DNA of 64,000 nt, taken from positions 42,284,001 through 42,348,000 of the forward strand of contig NC_133030.1 in assembly GCF_048771995.1 (NCBI RefSeq). The letters are read 5' to 3'. The notes under the pieces are model-generated. The model was given only the letters and a program-made list of their open reading frames with translations, was not told where the DNA came from and made no database searches. Below are positions 12,701-25,900 of the stretch, piece after piece. The DNA is from Taeniopygia guttata (lineage: Eukaryota > Chordata > Aves > Passeriformes > Estrildidae). A program made the translations under genes and the position numbers. Numbering within the stretch: the stretch's first letter is position 1; every line of letters begins with the position of its first letter.

Positions 12701-15700
12701 CTTCTGACCTTCTGCACTGATGGCAGCCTGTCCATCACGCTCCCTGGCCACAGGACCGCGGTGGGAAGGAACGCTCTCCTGAGATACTGGCATTTGCAGG
12801 AGTGTGTGCTTGCTGGAGCAGCAGGTCTTGTCCCTTCATTGAGCACACTTGCTCTTCTGTAATGTGGGGATGAGGAAGCACATGATCCTTTGGCATGACA
12901 GAACTAACATGGTGGGGGGGATGTTTAGGTAGCGAGGTAAATTTTCATGGCATTTTGAAATTTATAAGCTGGTGTCTGATGGCCATGGTGCATGCTGAAC
13001 TGCTGTGCATTTGCTGTGTTTTATGCATATCTCACTCTAACTAGTTGTCACTTTATGGGCAAGGGGCATGGCCAGCATGCAGAGAAGTGTATAACTGTGT
13101 TGCACACAAAGAACATTTGTGGATTTGATTTGTATTGCTTTGCCACTAGTATTGGGGTTTTGGTTGATTAAGAGAGACCTTGTTCCTGTTTCTTGCTGTT
13201 TTAACAAAGAAACAAGCCACTGATGGGCTGGGGAGTAAGAATATGGGCCTGTTAAATGATCTTTTTGCAGTCATTTTGCCTTTTTTTCTTTCATTTAAGC
13301 AGAGCTTGAAAAAAGTGATGTGATTTGGGAGGAAAGAAAACTTCAGCCTCATATTAAGCTCTGCTTTAGGGAAAAAATAGTGCAGCACCTTAGGATCTTA
13401 GGATCTGTCCCTGTTCTGATATAGCTGCTATGTGACTTTAGAGATTTAGGGCTTCCATAACAGGAACAGCCTGAGGCAGATGTTTTAGATGGCATCTGCA
13501 ACCCGTTGGGAGTGCCAGTCTGGAAGTGATTAGGTGATGGCTTTTGAAATGGACAAACCTGGCGATGAGCTGTGAATGAAATTCAGGGTAATGCTCTCAC
13601 TCCTGGTGAGTCCTTTCATCTGTTTTGAACTGGAGGAAAAAGTCTGCCTGGGGTAGTGGCTGAGGTGTGTTTTGCCATGTAATTGGGTCTGCAACATCTG
13701 AGTAGCCATTGCTTTCATTGATTTTGAGCTGGTGATCCTACAGTGCTGTTTGTGCTGAGCATGTGCCATTGTTTGATGCCCCACTGGTAACTCTGTTCTG
13801 TACCTTTTGTCCTTCAGGGAAGGCAACATCTTAAAGTCTAAGAAGCATTGTGGAAATATATCATGTCCTGTGGAGTCCCTGTCTTCCAGTCTTTGAGTGG
13901 ACTTTTAGACCTTTGGCTGCTCTGTCTCTGCTGGAGGATTCCCACCCCTTCAAACAATTCCCTGTTACAAATATGGACAGATGGTGCTCTGTCTCACAGC
14001 CCTCTAGCTTGGCCTTGTATGTCTGAGTTTCAGCTATTAGAATAGAGAAGATTTTAGTGGCAGTAGCTAATCTTGGTGTAGTTGCTTGTAGTGATATTAG
14101 TTAATGGGTGACATTCTCCAGCCCTTTCTCTTTTTTCCTGACAAAAAAAGGGCAGGGTGGATCAGAGCACTTGGATCTCAAGGAGTGCTATATGGCTAAC
14201 TCTCCAAGATCCCAAATGTGGCTCAGTGTGGGAGGGTGTGCTGACCAAATAGCAGTGTGGCTTTTGCAGGAATGCCTCCGTTTCTATAAATGGACATGAG
14301 AGCCTGAAATGAACTTTTTCTACCCATTTCATCTGGTATTCCCTTCCCAGACATACACCAAAGGCAGCTCCCCTTTCTCTCTCACAGAAGCTGGCTTTTG
14401 GGTGAAGTTCTGCATGGGAGTTTGAATTAATGTCTGCAGTGTTTCTGATGGGAAGGCGAGCAAGCACCCTCAGCACTTGCCCTGCAGGATACCCAGGATT
14501 GTCTGTATGAGGTGACTGGGGTAGGTCCTTGACCAAAGCATATCCCCACTGAGGATTCCAGTAGCAGCTGAGGTAGCTGTCAGAGCTGAAACCTCTCTGG
14601 TTTTTTCTCTCTCCTGTCTACTGCTGTTGTTTTGCTGTGTTGCATTTCTTTCCCAGCCGACTGGGGGAAGGTGCATTCAAGGCTGGCAGGCACTGAGTGA
14701 CTCGCACACGGGAATAGTCTTCACTGTACAGCATTGCACCATATTAAGCATCATGAGATGATGCCACAGAAGCAGAAGTGTGATGTAGAGGGGAGTTTGT
14801 TTTGTTTACAGATGAGCTTTGGTTGTGCAAGTGTGGTTTGGAGAACCAAAGTGTCTCCCACATTAACAGGAAAGTAAATCAAGCTTAAGCTCTTGTTTTG
14901 CCTCATCACAAGGCTCGATTACAATTTTTCCTTCCACAACTTGTGTACTTCCTTATTTTTTCTTAAAACACTGCAAGAAAGTTATGTAAACTGTGCAAAA
15001 ATGTACATTGGTTTCCCGTCTATCTGGATTTAAATAGGCTCTTCTAATTTTGCTGTCAGTGGTATGGAAGAAGCATATTCTGGACACCAATTTGTACAAA
15101 AGTTTACTGTGTAGGAACTGGCAACTTCTGTTTGAACAGCATCTCAGTTGGGCATTTTCAGTTCTCCTGTAGCCTTTTATATGGCTGGGACCTGTGCTGA
15201 TAGCACAGTAGCAAAGTATTGGGAAGCCAATGTGCAGTTGCGAGGCACAGGGTGTGAGAAGAGAGAGCTGTCTGCTCTCTGCAGGTTGTGATATATGAAT
15301 TATAGGGTCAGAAGATTCAGCTGCTCTGGTGAAATGTCATGGTTACAGTTCGAGGGGCACTTTAGTTAGAAAAGGAGGGAGGGCCTATGACAGGGCTTTG
15401 ATATGCAGACAAGAGTATAAGATGATGCTGTGTTGTCCAGAGCTCTGGAACAAGCATCTTCTCAAAAGAGTTTCACTGGCTGAATCCAGAGGGAATATGG
15501 AGTGTATCCTCCTTACTCTCCAAAGTCTTGGCTTGAGAACTTGCTAAGACCATATTGAATCATGGTTTCTGAAAAGCCTGTTGTATTGGTGTTTATCAAA
15601 GCATAGATCTTTTGATTACTACATTTTCTATCCACTTGGCTAAACCAGCTGGCTGCTGGTCTCAGGTTTTCCTGGGGCTTCTGCTTATGCTGAGCCTCCT

Positions 15701-18700
15701 AAAAATTATCATCACTTTTCCCTTCCTCCATTCCCAATTTGAATATTTGGTAACAGACCATTTAGTATGTTTGTGTACAAGTAGTGTGGATTTTCTGTTG
15801 ACTTGTTCTTTTGAACATGTAGATGAATACCAGCTGGTCCTGATGCCTCATAGAAGACATTTGTTTTAAAAAATTGAGTAATATCTTCCACTCATAACAC
15901 ATTATGTCATGAATGATGGTCCAAGACCTTTTTCTGGAATGTTCTCATTCCACAGTGATGATCTTTTGACCCCTTTGTCAGGTTTCCTCATTTTGTTGTG
16001 TTTGAAGAGTTTTCACTTAGTTTGTAAAGCTGTTCTGGTGCCTCTTTTGGCCTAATTATGGTTTTGCTTTAGCTTGGTCCAGCTTGCAGTCATTTTTCTT
16101 TGCTTGAAGGAATAATGTCCAGTTTTAGAGCTGGTGGGGTTTTTTCCTTCTTTTTTTTTTTTTTTTTTTACTTAATTGTGGTTCCTTTATTTTAAAATAT
16201 TTTGCTAATATCCTGTAGGCTTACAGTGAGCCTCTGACTAAGTGTCTTTGTACAATATTAGTGCCACTTGCAAACATTTAATTTCATAGGCTTTTCTTCT
16301 TCATTTCCATTTAACACACTTTTTTCCATTTAGGCAGCTTCCTTTTTTGAGTTATATATTACTATAGTGTTTTGGAGGGTGTTTCCTTTTTTTGTCACTT
16401 CTGCAAGGCAGCAGCTGAATTTCAGTCCAGTACAGAACCATTCTGTAATACTGATCATAGTCACACTGCGCTGTTCTGAGTTGAAATCACAAATTGTGCT
16501 GCCTCTTCTAAGTTTTCCTCAGAAAAGGTTATTTATGGAATCCAGAAATGCAGTCTATGCATCATCCCTGTCATGATGCTTATTTAGCTTGCAAGGGCAT
16601 TGTCAGAATTTCTAACTGTTGTGTATTTTTGCTTTTGCAGCATCTCTCTGTCTTTTAACATTTTAAGTGACCTTCTGTATTTGGTGGTCCCCTCTGTCAA
16701 CATTTATACCTACTTATGGAATTTTACAGGGCTTCTGTGTTCCTGTTGCTGAGTCATAGTTTTCTTTGAGATGGAGGTCCACTTCTGCACTCCTTCATCG
16801 ATCATTCATTTACAATTTTTATGCTGATACACCGCTGGTTATCTTCCTTCAGGAGACTCTTAGCAGCTTAGACATGTCATTTTCTATTTCAAGACTCTGG
16901 ATACATTTTTACCACCTGCTTAGCTACTTGCTCTTGGTTTTGTTGCCTATTCTTGTGCACACTTGAATATTGAATATGATGGTGTTGTTGTGACTGGTCC
17001 TTCACAAAATTTAGGTAGAAAATACATTCCTTCTATCTTTTATTAGTCTCTGAAGAGTAAGTCATTTGAACAGTGCTCTCTGTTGTAGTTGTTGACTTTC
17101 CTGGTAGTGTGTTTAAAAATTACCCCAAAGCCTTTTTAAAATAAAGTGCCAGCAGCCTGACCTCCTGGAGAGATCCTCAGAGATTAGGACAGTGCTGGGT
17201 GTTTCGGGTGAAAGGATTCTGTGTGATGTACCAAATTTTGAGAACAAGCTTATCTATATAGGTATTAGAGACCTATCTGCCTGTATAGAGGTTGGAGATG
17301 CAAATTAAGTAAGAGGGTCCATTAATGTCCCTTATGACTGATGGTGTCTGTGAGGAGGGTAGCACGGACTTTTGCAGAACTAACCTTATTTTACATTGCT
17401 TTATTTTCCATTATGTGTAAGGTGTAGAGAAGGGAGAGGTTATTTTTCCCTTTCTAAGGCATCTGCTAAATGTTCTGGTTAATTGGTTACACTGTTTCTG
17501 TGGGCTGATAGTAATGTGCACACTGACCTGCTGACAACCAGGCTAAAAATCTCCTTGTGAAAGGTAAAGTATATGCAGTGTAATAGTCATAGCGTAATTG
17601 TTGAGAGCTTGTCGTCTTTGCTAAAAATGATATGAATAATCCAGGGTCTCTGAGTGTTGTTCAGGAAATCCTCAGTTTTAGTAAAGTCAAAGGGCCTTAT
17701 CTTTGCAGAATTAATAGCGTGAGTTGCTCTGAAATATAAAATGTAGCTCCTATTGCTATGATTTTTGTCCCTTCTGTTACCTGGTTCTTATCAAAGGTAT
17801 AATGAACTCCTAATGGATAAAAGTTTCTTCTTTCTGGGGGAGGAGAAGAGAAAGCACAAAACATCTGTTTATGCTTAGAAAAGATATTCAGGAAAATTCT
17901 TCTGAAAAGGCCAACAAGTAGCTGAAGAAAGCTGGGGGAGTCTGTGACGCATTGGGTAAGTGATGACTGTAGGACCTCCCAGAAAAAGATTTCTAAACAA
18001 TTTGCAACACAGACTCTTAATACCTTCTCTGCTAGGTATATCAGATAGATCGTTTTCCAGGATGGAGCAGCTGGAGGGAGACTGGAAAAGATTGAATTGC
18101 AACTGTGGACCTGGAGAAACTTGTTTCAGAGGTCAGAATGAAGCATGGGTCTCTCCTCTCCTGTTGGTCTGCTGCTGTTCAGCAGCTCATGTGGCTAGCA
18201 TGTGATCGCAGCGAGAAGGAAGCCAAGAAGTACCTAGCACAGGAATCCAGCTTAGTTCTTCCAAGAATGAAAGAGTGGTAAGACAAAAGGTCAGTTTCCA
18301 GTAAAGTGTTTGTCAGCCTTACTCAGGAAAGGGTGAGGGGCACATAGAAAACCTGATATATGAGACTCAATATGACTCTTCCCTCAGATGGAAAGGAGCA
18401 ATATTGAGAGTTGCTTCCTCAAAGGTTAAATCTTTAGAAATGCTCTGGAGAGAGGAGTGAAGGCCAGGCTGGCTGTGTGTCCTGGGCTGACCAGGCACAC
18501 CAGAGGCACAGGCCTGTGCTTGGCCACAAGGAGGGCAAAATAAATGTGCTGCAGAGACAAGCAGGCTTTTGCCCTCTACCAGCCATCTCTGTGAGCCTGT
18601 GTTTCATGACATTACCTTTTCTGTGCAGCTGCAGGCTTGTGTAGGGAAGGGGAGGTGTGAAATTTGATGGAGATTAGAGCCTGAAGCCTCTAAACCATAG

Positions 18701-21700
18701 AGCATAGTTGTGCTCACTGTCATCAGTGGGCAGTGCAGAGGAGGAGAGTCATCCTGACTCGCTGTGATGAGAGGCTGGGCATAGGCCGTATCTGAGCAAA
18801 ACTGAGTCTGGCAAGTTTAGTCCTGTGTCAGAGTCTGTCTGTGTCATGTGGGTATTAGGAAGGTTTATCCTTCCTAATGATCTTTTAAGTTTCCTCCTAA
18901 ACTCTTTCAGTCCTTGACTTGCCATCTGGGATGGCACAGCTTGGCTTTGTCTTCAGTCTGTGTAACCAAACCTCAACTGTTCTTATCCTTGACAGTGCCT
19001 TGAACTGGTGGGGCACATCTGAAATCTCTCAGTGGCTCTTTCACTAACTCCCTGCAATGTCTGAGAGACTGAATTTAGTGTTGTTATCTGTTGCTGATCC
19101 TGACCCAGGATATTCCAGGTCCCAGTGGAGGGTACTGTTTGACACAGGAGAAGTTTGGCCAGACATGGTTGAAAGTCACTTGTTTGTAAGCTAAATGTGG
19201 TGCCTGAGGGCAGCAGATAGCTCTGTTTTAATTCTAAGCATTCTTCTTGTCTGAAAAATACACCAGATGGATGGAGGAGTAGGGATTTAGTGGCTAGTTT
19301 TCTGGGTCTGAGAGGCACAAGCTGATTTTTAGGCTAACTACAAGATATGGCAACTGAAATATATTTGTTCTGAGATCTTTGTCTTGGCCGGTAAGTCAGT
19401 CTTCCAGAATGAGTCTATCAGTATCCCAGAAACGGAGATATGTCAGAGAAAGCATACAGAAAGCACAAGGAGGTTTTGCTAGAAGACAGCCAAAAAAGTT
19501 GTCCAAGCTCATGCCTGGGTTAGAGGGCTCTTGGGTCTTCTGCTCTGTGCTGATGTGCTTCCATGAGGTTTATGGGCTGCACAGAATTTGTCTTTCTTAG
19601 TCCTTGCTTTCTGTGCACTTCAGAGCAATTTATCCAGGGACAGCTGCCAAGCTCCATTACTAAAACAACCTTGACATCTGGGATATGTGCTATCAACACT
19701 TCCTTTGCTTTCAGCCTTGATGCTCTTCTAGGTTCTCCTGGTGGTCATAGGTGAGCCTTGTCTTGGGAGGATGCTCATTTGAAACTGTATCAAAGTTGGC
19801 TGAACCAGATTAATATTTCAGTTATGTAGAGTGGTTGGGTGTCTTGGCCCTTGCACTTATGTGGTTGGAAAATAAATTGGTTCAACTCATTAGCTCATCA
19901 AATACTGTGGTTGGTTTGGATGGTCTTGTTTTCTGCTATTTTTAATGAGCAAAATTGGATTACCAGGTGATCAGGCCAGCACTAGAGCGGAGGTGAGGTA
20001 AGGAATGGGATGCATGTGTGAACAGTAGCATACATTTGTGGGGGAGGTCAGGGCAGGCAAGACCTCCACTTTGATGAAGTCAGGTATTCATTCTGCTCAA
20101 TTGTGTTTTAAAACCTTCCTTGAATATCCTGACAGTTGTAATTGCAGTAACCTCTCTTACGGTGTAATTGAAATGGATATCTGACTTTTAATTGTTGGGT
20201 GGTAAAGAAGATTTTCATCTTGGTTGTGAAATTGGATTAGGCTCAGTTGAGCCTGTACTAAGCTGTAGGGTAGTGGCACTGTTGCGGTTTCATGCCTCTG
20301 TTTATCCCCTCTCTCTCCTCAGCTTGGCATCGCTGTAGGCTTTCTGGTCCCTCCAGTTCTGATCCCTAATGTGGAGGATGTGGAGAAGCTGGCCTATCAC
20401 ATCAGTGTCATGTTCTTCATAACTGCAGGTGTGGCATCAGCCCTGTTCATCCTGGTCATCATAGGTAAGGAGATGGGAATGTGCCCATGAAACCAGATGG
20501 GACTGAAATCAGCTGATGTGTGACAGGGGCCTGTGTGCCAGGAGATGGGCTGGCCAGGCCATCTGGGGAGGTGTCCTACCATGCAGCTGACAGGGTCATG
20601 CAATACTATATCTTGCTGCTTCAAACCCTTGATGAACAGCACATGTAGAAGGGAGGTTGTCAGCAAGCCTGCCAAATTGTTAGTTTTGTCCATTGCTTGC
20701 ATAATAAATTCCAGGCATGAGTAAGTCCTTTAAAAATCAACAGAAGTCTTTCATAGTCATCTTCCCTGCAAGCAGGATGCTGGGCCTTGGGTTATGTCTG
20801 GGACCTGGCTACCCCTTAAGAGTAGAAAGAGGTAAATTATATGGCGTCACAGGAACAAGCTGTTCCCAGTTATGAGTGGAGAGGAAAAAGCATGAAGGAC
20901 AGGAGCAGGACACAAGAGGTGCAATTCCCCTGCTTAACATGTGAAGTCAAAGCCGGATCTTTAGCATGAAAGATTGGCATTCTCACTGGAGAGCTGAATT
21001 TAGTTGCTGTATTCCATGCAATTTTTTTGATAGGCTCTTCTTGCCAGTTTGTTCATGTTGCTGATGGCTGAATCAGATGTAGACTTCAGATAGTGTGGGG
21101 CAGGGAATAGACAAGGTGTAAAAATGCCTGTCTAGCACCTGGCACAGCAGTATCGCCTGTGACTGGGATTTCTGGATGCTACTTTAATGATACTAAGGGG
21201 CAACAGATGGCTTGGCCTGAAATAAGACCAAGGTTATTATTCCCTGGGCAAAAACCTTGCAAAGATTATTGTTCCTTGGCACTGGCCACTGCAGAACACT
21301 AGGCCACCTTTGTCAACTGACTTGTCCAGTTCCGCTTTGACATTTGTAAATCCACATAACATTTTAGCACCTGCATGGGCATTCTTCTAGAAACAAAGGC
21401 TGATAGTAGTACTGAAAACTCTTTTGGTGCTGCTGGACACTACATACACAAACAGCTGATTGAAGGCAAGATGTTTCCCTTGGAAAGGTGGCAAAGAAGC
21501 AGTTACTGTTGGAAGAGACCTGTTCTTTCAAGTTCCTGGATAAGTTCATTCATGGAGATCAAAGCTTAAGGAAAGTGGTGTGATTTGTACACTGGGTTCT
21601 AACAGCTCCTCTGCCATCCCTCAAATGGCACAGTGTGTGTTCAAGCCCCTCAACTGCACCATTACAAACAGGTGTACTTTGTGTCTGGTTTCAGTCTTCA

Positions 21701-22873
21701 AAGAGAAGCCCCCAAACCCTCCAAGCCGAGCTCAGGCCTTGATCCAGTCAAGACCGACTGTGGAGTATTCCTACGTGAAATCAATCCTCCGCCTGCTCTG
21801 CAATGCCAACTTTTTGCTGCTTATGGTCACTTATGGTAAGGTCTGGTCTCCTTTCTTCTTGTTCAGTTATCACAGCTTCTTCCTTCCTTTCTATGCTCTG
21901 CTGGGGCAGTAACTGGCTTGAGTTGTTTTAGGGAAACAGAAGGATAGCTCATCTGTGCTGCCACAGATCAGCAATCCCTATAGCCCAGTACTCTTCAGCA
22001 GTGGTTACCAATGAATGCAGCAAGGAAGAACAAAAGGAAGGCAAGTGCACAGAGGATGATATGCCCCTACAACTATTCTCCTAGTCTTTGACTGTTTGCT
22101 GTTCATAGGGTTTTCTTATCTGTTCTTTTTTTCTAGTAATTTAGTTAATTGCAGCAAACCTATCTAAGTGCTTACATAAGAAATACATGGAAGTGTCTGA
22201 GTGCAAGTCACAGAACTGAGTGAAAGTCATTTCCAAAGGCAAGGATGTGAATGTGACTGCCAGGCATCTCTGTAGAGGTCATATGGAGTATGCAGATGTG
22301 CAGACTCTGTCAGCTTTCTAGGCGGTCCCTGTGAAGCAATTGGAAGAAAGGAATGGACAATATCTTATGCCATCTGTCCTTTCATGCTGAATTTGCTGTT
22401 TGCTTCTCTTCAGCATTCTCAGTCTGTTTGTTTGAGGGCAGTGGGTTGTGTTGAATCTATTCCCTGATGCTGAATTGGCATATGGAAAAGTGTTTTTCTT
22501 ACTAGCAGAAAGGCCATTGTGGTCTGTGTCTGGCTGCATAATAGGGTATACTGTAGCCAGCTAGTCTGTGGGTAGTTTTGTCCTAAGTCTTCCTACCAGC
22601 TTGCTCTGGAAGCTTCTCAGGGGGAGAGTTAAATATTGCTGAAAGTTCTGCACGTTCAGCCAGCAACTGTATCTGAAAGACCTTGTGGATGAGTAGGCAG
22701 GTTGGAGAGAGTCAGATGGTGTCTTTGTACTTGCTGAGGATTCTAATGGTCTTTGGAGTTGTTGGAATCTCTGCTCCCTTCCTTCTCAGTGCATTAGACA
22801 TTAGACTACTAGAAATGCCCCTCTCAGATTGCTTTTAAACTCTCCTGGCTTGCATTGCAGCTGCTGGGTTTGG

Positions 22874-22910
<37 letters not shown>

Positions 22911-25900
22911 CCCATAGTACATAATACCCTCTCAGAAAGCGAAGACAGAAAAATCTGTCAGGCAGACTGTGTCTAAAGTTGGATTGTATAATCTGCTCAG
23001 TTCATACTTACCCTTCAGGAAAAAGAAAGGGGAAAGCATTTGCTCTAAGAGGCATAAACAAGTCCTAGAAAAGAGAGGAGGGCTCTCAGTACAAAGGGCA
23101 TGTTTAGAATCTGACCTTCCTGGGATAATTCTTTTCTGGCAGTCACAAACAGTGTGGAAAATCTGTTCAGTGGCTCATAATTAATTTTCTCTTGCTGCTG
23201 ATCTGTGCATCTTTTCTGTTCCTCTCTGTTTCAGCCTCATGCCAATCTCCAGCTTGACTTGAGATGGTGACTGTTACTCAGAGAGGGAACTATGCTGTGA
23301 AACTTTTTTTTAGCTTGTCTGGGTTTAAAATGGTGACTGTTTTTCCTACTCAAGTCAAAAGTTACGTTGGCTGAGATTTAAGACATCTGCAGCCACATGA
23401 GTGCAACTGAGTCATTCTGCCTACCTAACACAAAGATATCTGCAGCCTGTTGGCTTTTGTGTTAGCATAGCATGTGTCAGGGAAGAGAGGGGCAAGCCTG
23501 GCTGTAGAAAGAATGAGGATCCTTCCACAATGATAGATCAGAACTCATCTGCAGTCCTCTAAGGTTTTGGTATTACCAGCAGCCAGTGTTTCCTTTCCTG
23601 TGGCAAGACTTGCAGTGCTGGAAACAGTAGTGTCACTGCGGCTTTGTCAGGTGCCAGTGAACTGTTTTTCAGGAAAGCCCTCAGAGAAACTTTTCCCCAA
23701 GGCTGCTGACATTGCTTCCATAAAACTGAGGCATAACATGGAGTGGGCATTAAGGAATTTCAAGTCTATGGGGTTGGGCTTCGCATTGGAGAGCATGTTG
23801 CTAGTGGGAGGCAGTAGGCAGGAAAAGGGTGGGAAATTCTGGGAAAGTGTAATAGAATGGGAGTAATGAGACAGTCTTAAAGAATCAGCATTTGGAATGG
23901 TGATGGGGCAGTGAGGAGAAGGCAAGGCAGTGAGAACTGCCTAAGGAACCATTGTTGGGGAGGATTACAAGAGTGAACAAGAGAGAGTCTGGCATGTAGG
24001 TAATAGGCTGGCTACCTGTGGGAGACCTGGGTTCTAGTTTGAGGCCTAATAAGGCTCTGTTTGGAGCTGTAGGCAATAAACATCCCTGTTTAACCTCTAT
24101 AAAATCGAGGAGACACTGGGGTATCAAAACCATTATTCTACATTACAAGCAAACCATGGTAACTAGCTGAAGAATCAGGCGGTGCTGGACTTTCAGATGT
24201 CCTGCTCCCAGCTACTAGTTCTGGTTTCCCTCATCTGCGTGGGCAAATGGCCACTTTCCCATTGGAAACAACCATTACCTGTTTTATGGTCATTCAAACA
24301 GCTGTAATTCTCAGAGAAGCTTCACTGAGCAACTGTGACATATGAAGTGTCTACAACTTTCCTCGGGCCTCACATATGCAAATTTGACACATTGTCTTGA
24401 TTCTTAGAATGTTTTACCTGACCCTGGTGCCAAGTGTTGCTGCCATCTCTTACTTTCTGCCAGACTGGGAGCAGCGTCCTTCCCTGTCTTGGAAATCACA
24501 AGGATCACAGAGCTGCTGTAAAGCTGGTTTACTGGCAGTGTTAGGTACCAGAGCAGCATCTGGCTGTCTTCACAAGGCTGCTGTCCTCTTGGCTGGGTGA
24601 GAAATAGAGGTGCACAAATGTGTGGTTAATGTTTATGCCCAGCTTTGAAGTGAAGAAGCAGAAGGACTGTGCTGATCTGCCGTAATCCCTTGCACTGCAG
24701 TTTGTGGTGTCACCTAGTGGGCGGGGTGCTCCAGAGGTGGAGATAGGATGAAGCTCATTTAGGGTGTTTTAGCTGTTTTACCATAGCCAAGTGTTGCAAA
24801 GAGACAGCTTTTAAGGCTGGAAGGCGCCTCCTTGCTGTGAGATCTCCAGTTGTTCTCCATCCTTGGCTGCTGGCCCTGCTGAGTTTCCAGTCTTCCTGAG
24901 TAACTCTTGGTAATGATTGGGTCGATTCTCCTGCCTAATGAGCATGTCACTCACCTTACTAACGTCTATTGTAATCTTCTGACACATGATTTTGAAGTGG
25001 GAAACATTGTCACAGGCAATATTTGGGATCACTTGCATAAGAATCTTCATCTGTTGTCTGTGCCATACAGCTGTGGAGTGAGCTTTGCTTAATCATAGAA
25101 TGGTACAGAATTATTAGAAAGGCTCTTAAAGATCATCTAGTTGCACATGTCCATGCCATGTGCAAGGACACCTTCCCCTAGACTTGGTCACTCAGAGTCC
25201 AGTCCAGCCTGGCCTTAAACACTTCCATCTACGCCTTTGGGCAACCTGTTCCAGTGCCTCACCACCCTCACAGTAAATTGTAATGTTGTCAGAGATGGTG
25301 TGTGAAGGGAGTGTGATGCACCCTCCAGCTGCCAATCTTGTGGCTCCTCATAGTGCTGTGTACTGCAACAGGTATCCAGTGTTCAGTGGAAGACTGGGCT
25401 AGGTGCAGGATTGCTGAGTACTTAAGGGGAGATAGGGGACTTCAGGGCTAGGAGATCTCAGGACTTTGCTCCTTCTGTCAAAGCTCTGCCTCATAGACTG
25501 TACTTCTGTATCCTGTGTTGTTAGTTTCTGCTTTTAGGCTTAGAGAGGAAAAGTAGGAAGGGGGAACTTGACATGTATCTGTTTTGTCAGGATTTCAGGC
25601 ATCTGTGCTAGACTTTTTAAAACCATGGCTCCTTTTGGAGCCTATAGATGTGTGAGCTGCAGTGGTAAAATCTGTCCCCTTCCCTCCACCCATCAGAATC
25701 ACTGAAGCCTTGAAGAGAAACCAACTGCAAATGTAAATGACTTTCTGAGAAGAAAGTTATACTGACTGTTACAGACCTCATCAGCCTGGGGAAGGTTTCT
25801 CAGTATCACCCAAGGTGAGAGTGTAGCCGTTGCAGTACTGCTGGTCCAGTGAAATGTGTATGTTCTTGCCTGCTGAGCAAAGCTGTTGGGTTTTCTGCCC

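Larger units (their letters stand above)
9747..20322 (+). other. FLVCR2 intron 1 (10.6 kb)
   Basis: The largest FLVCR2 intron. It is mostly unique sequence with a short ATT microsatellite at 11666-11685 and a T-rich tract near 16141-16170. No exon of another gene is recognisable. A CACGTG E-box is present at 10551-10556, which may be chance. Confidence 0.85.
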
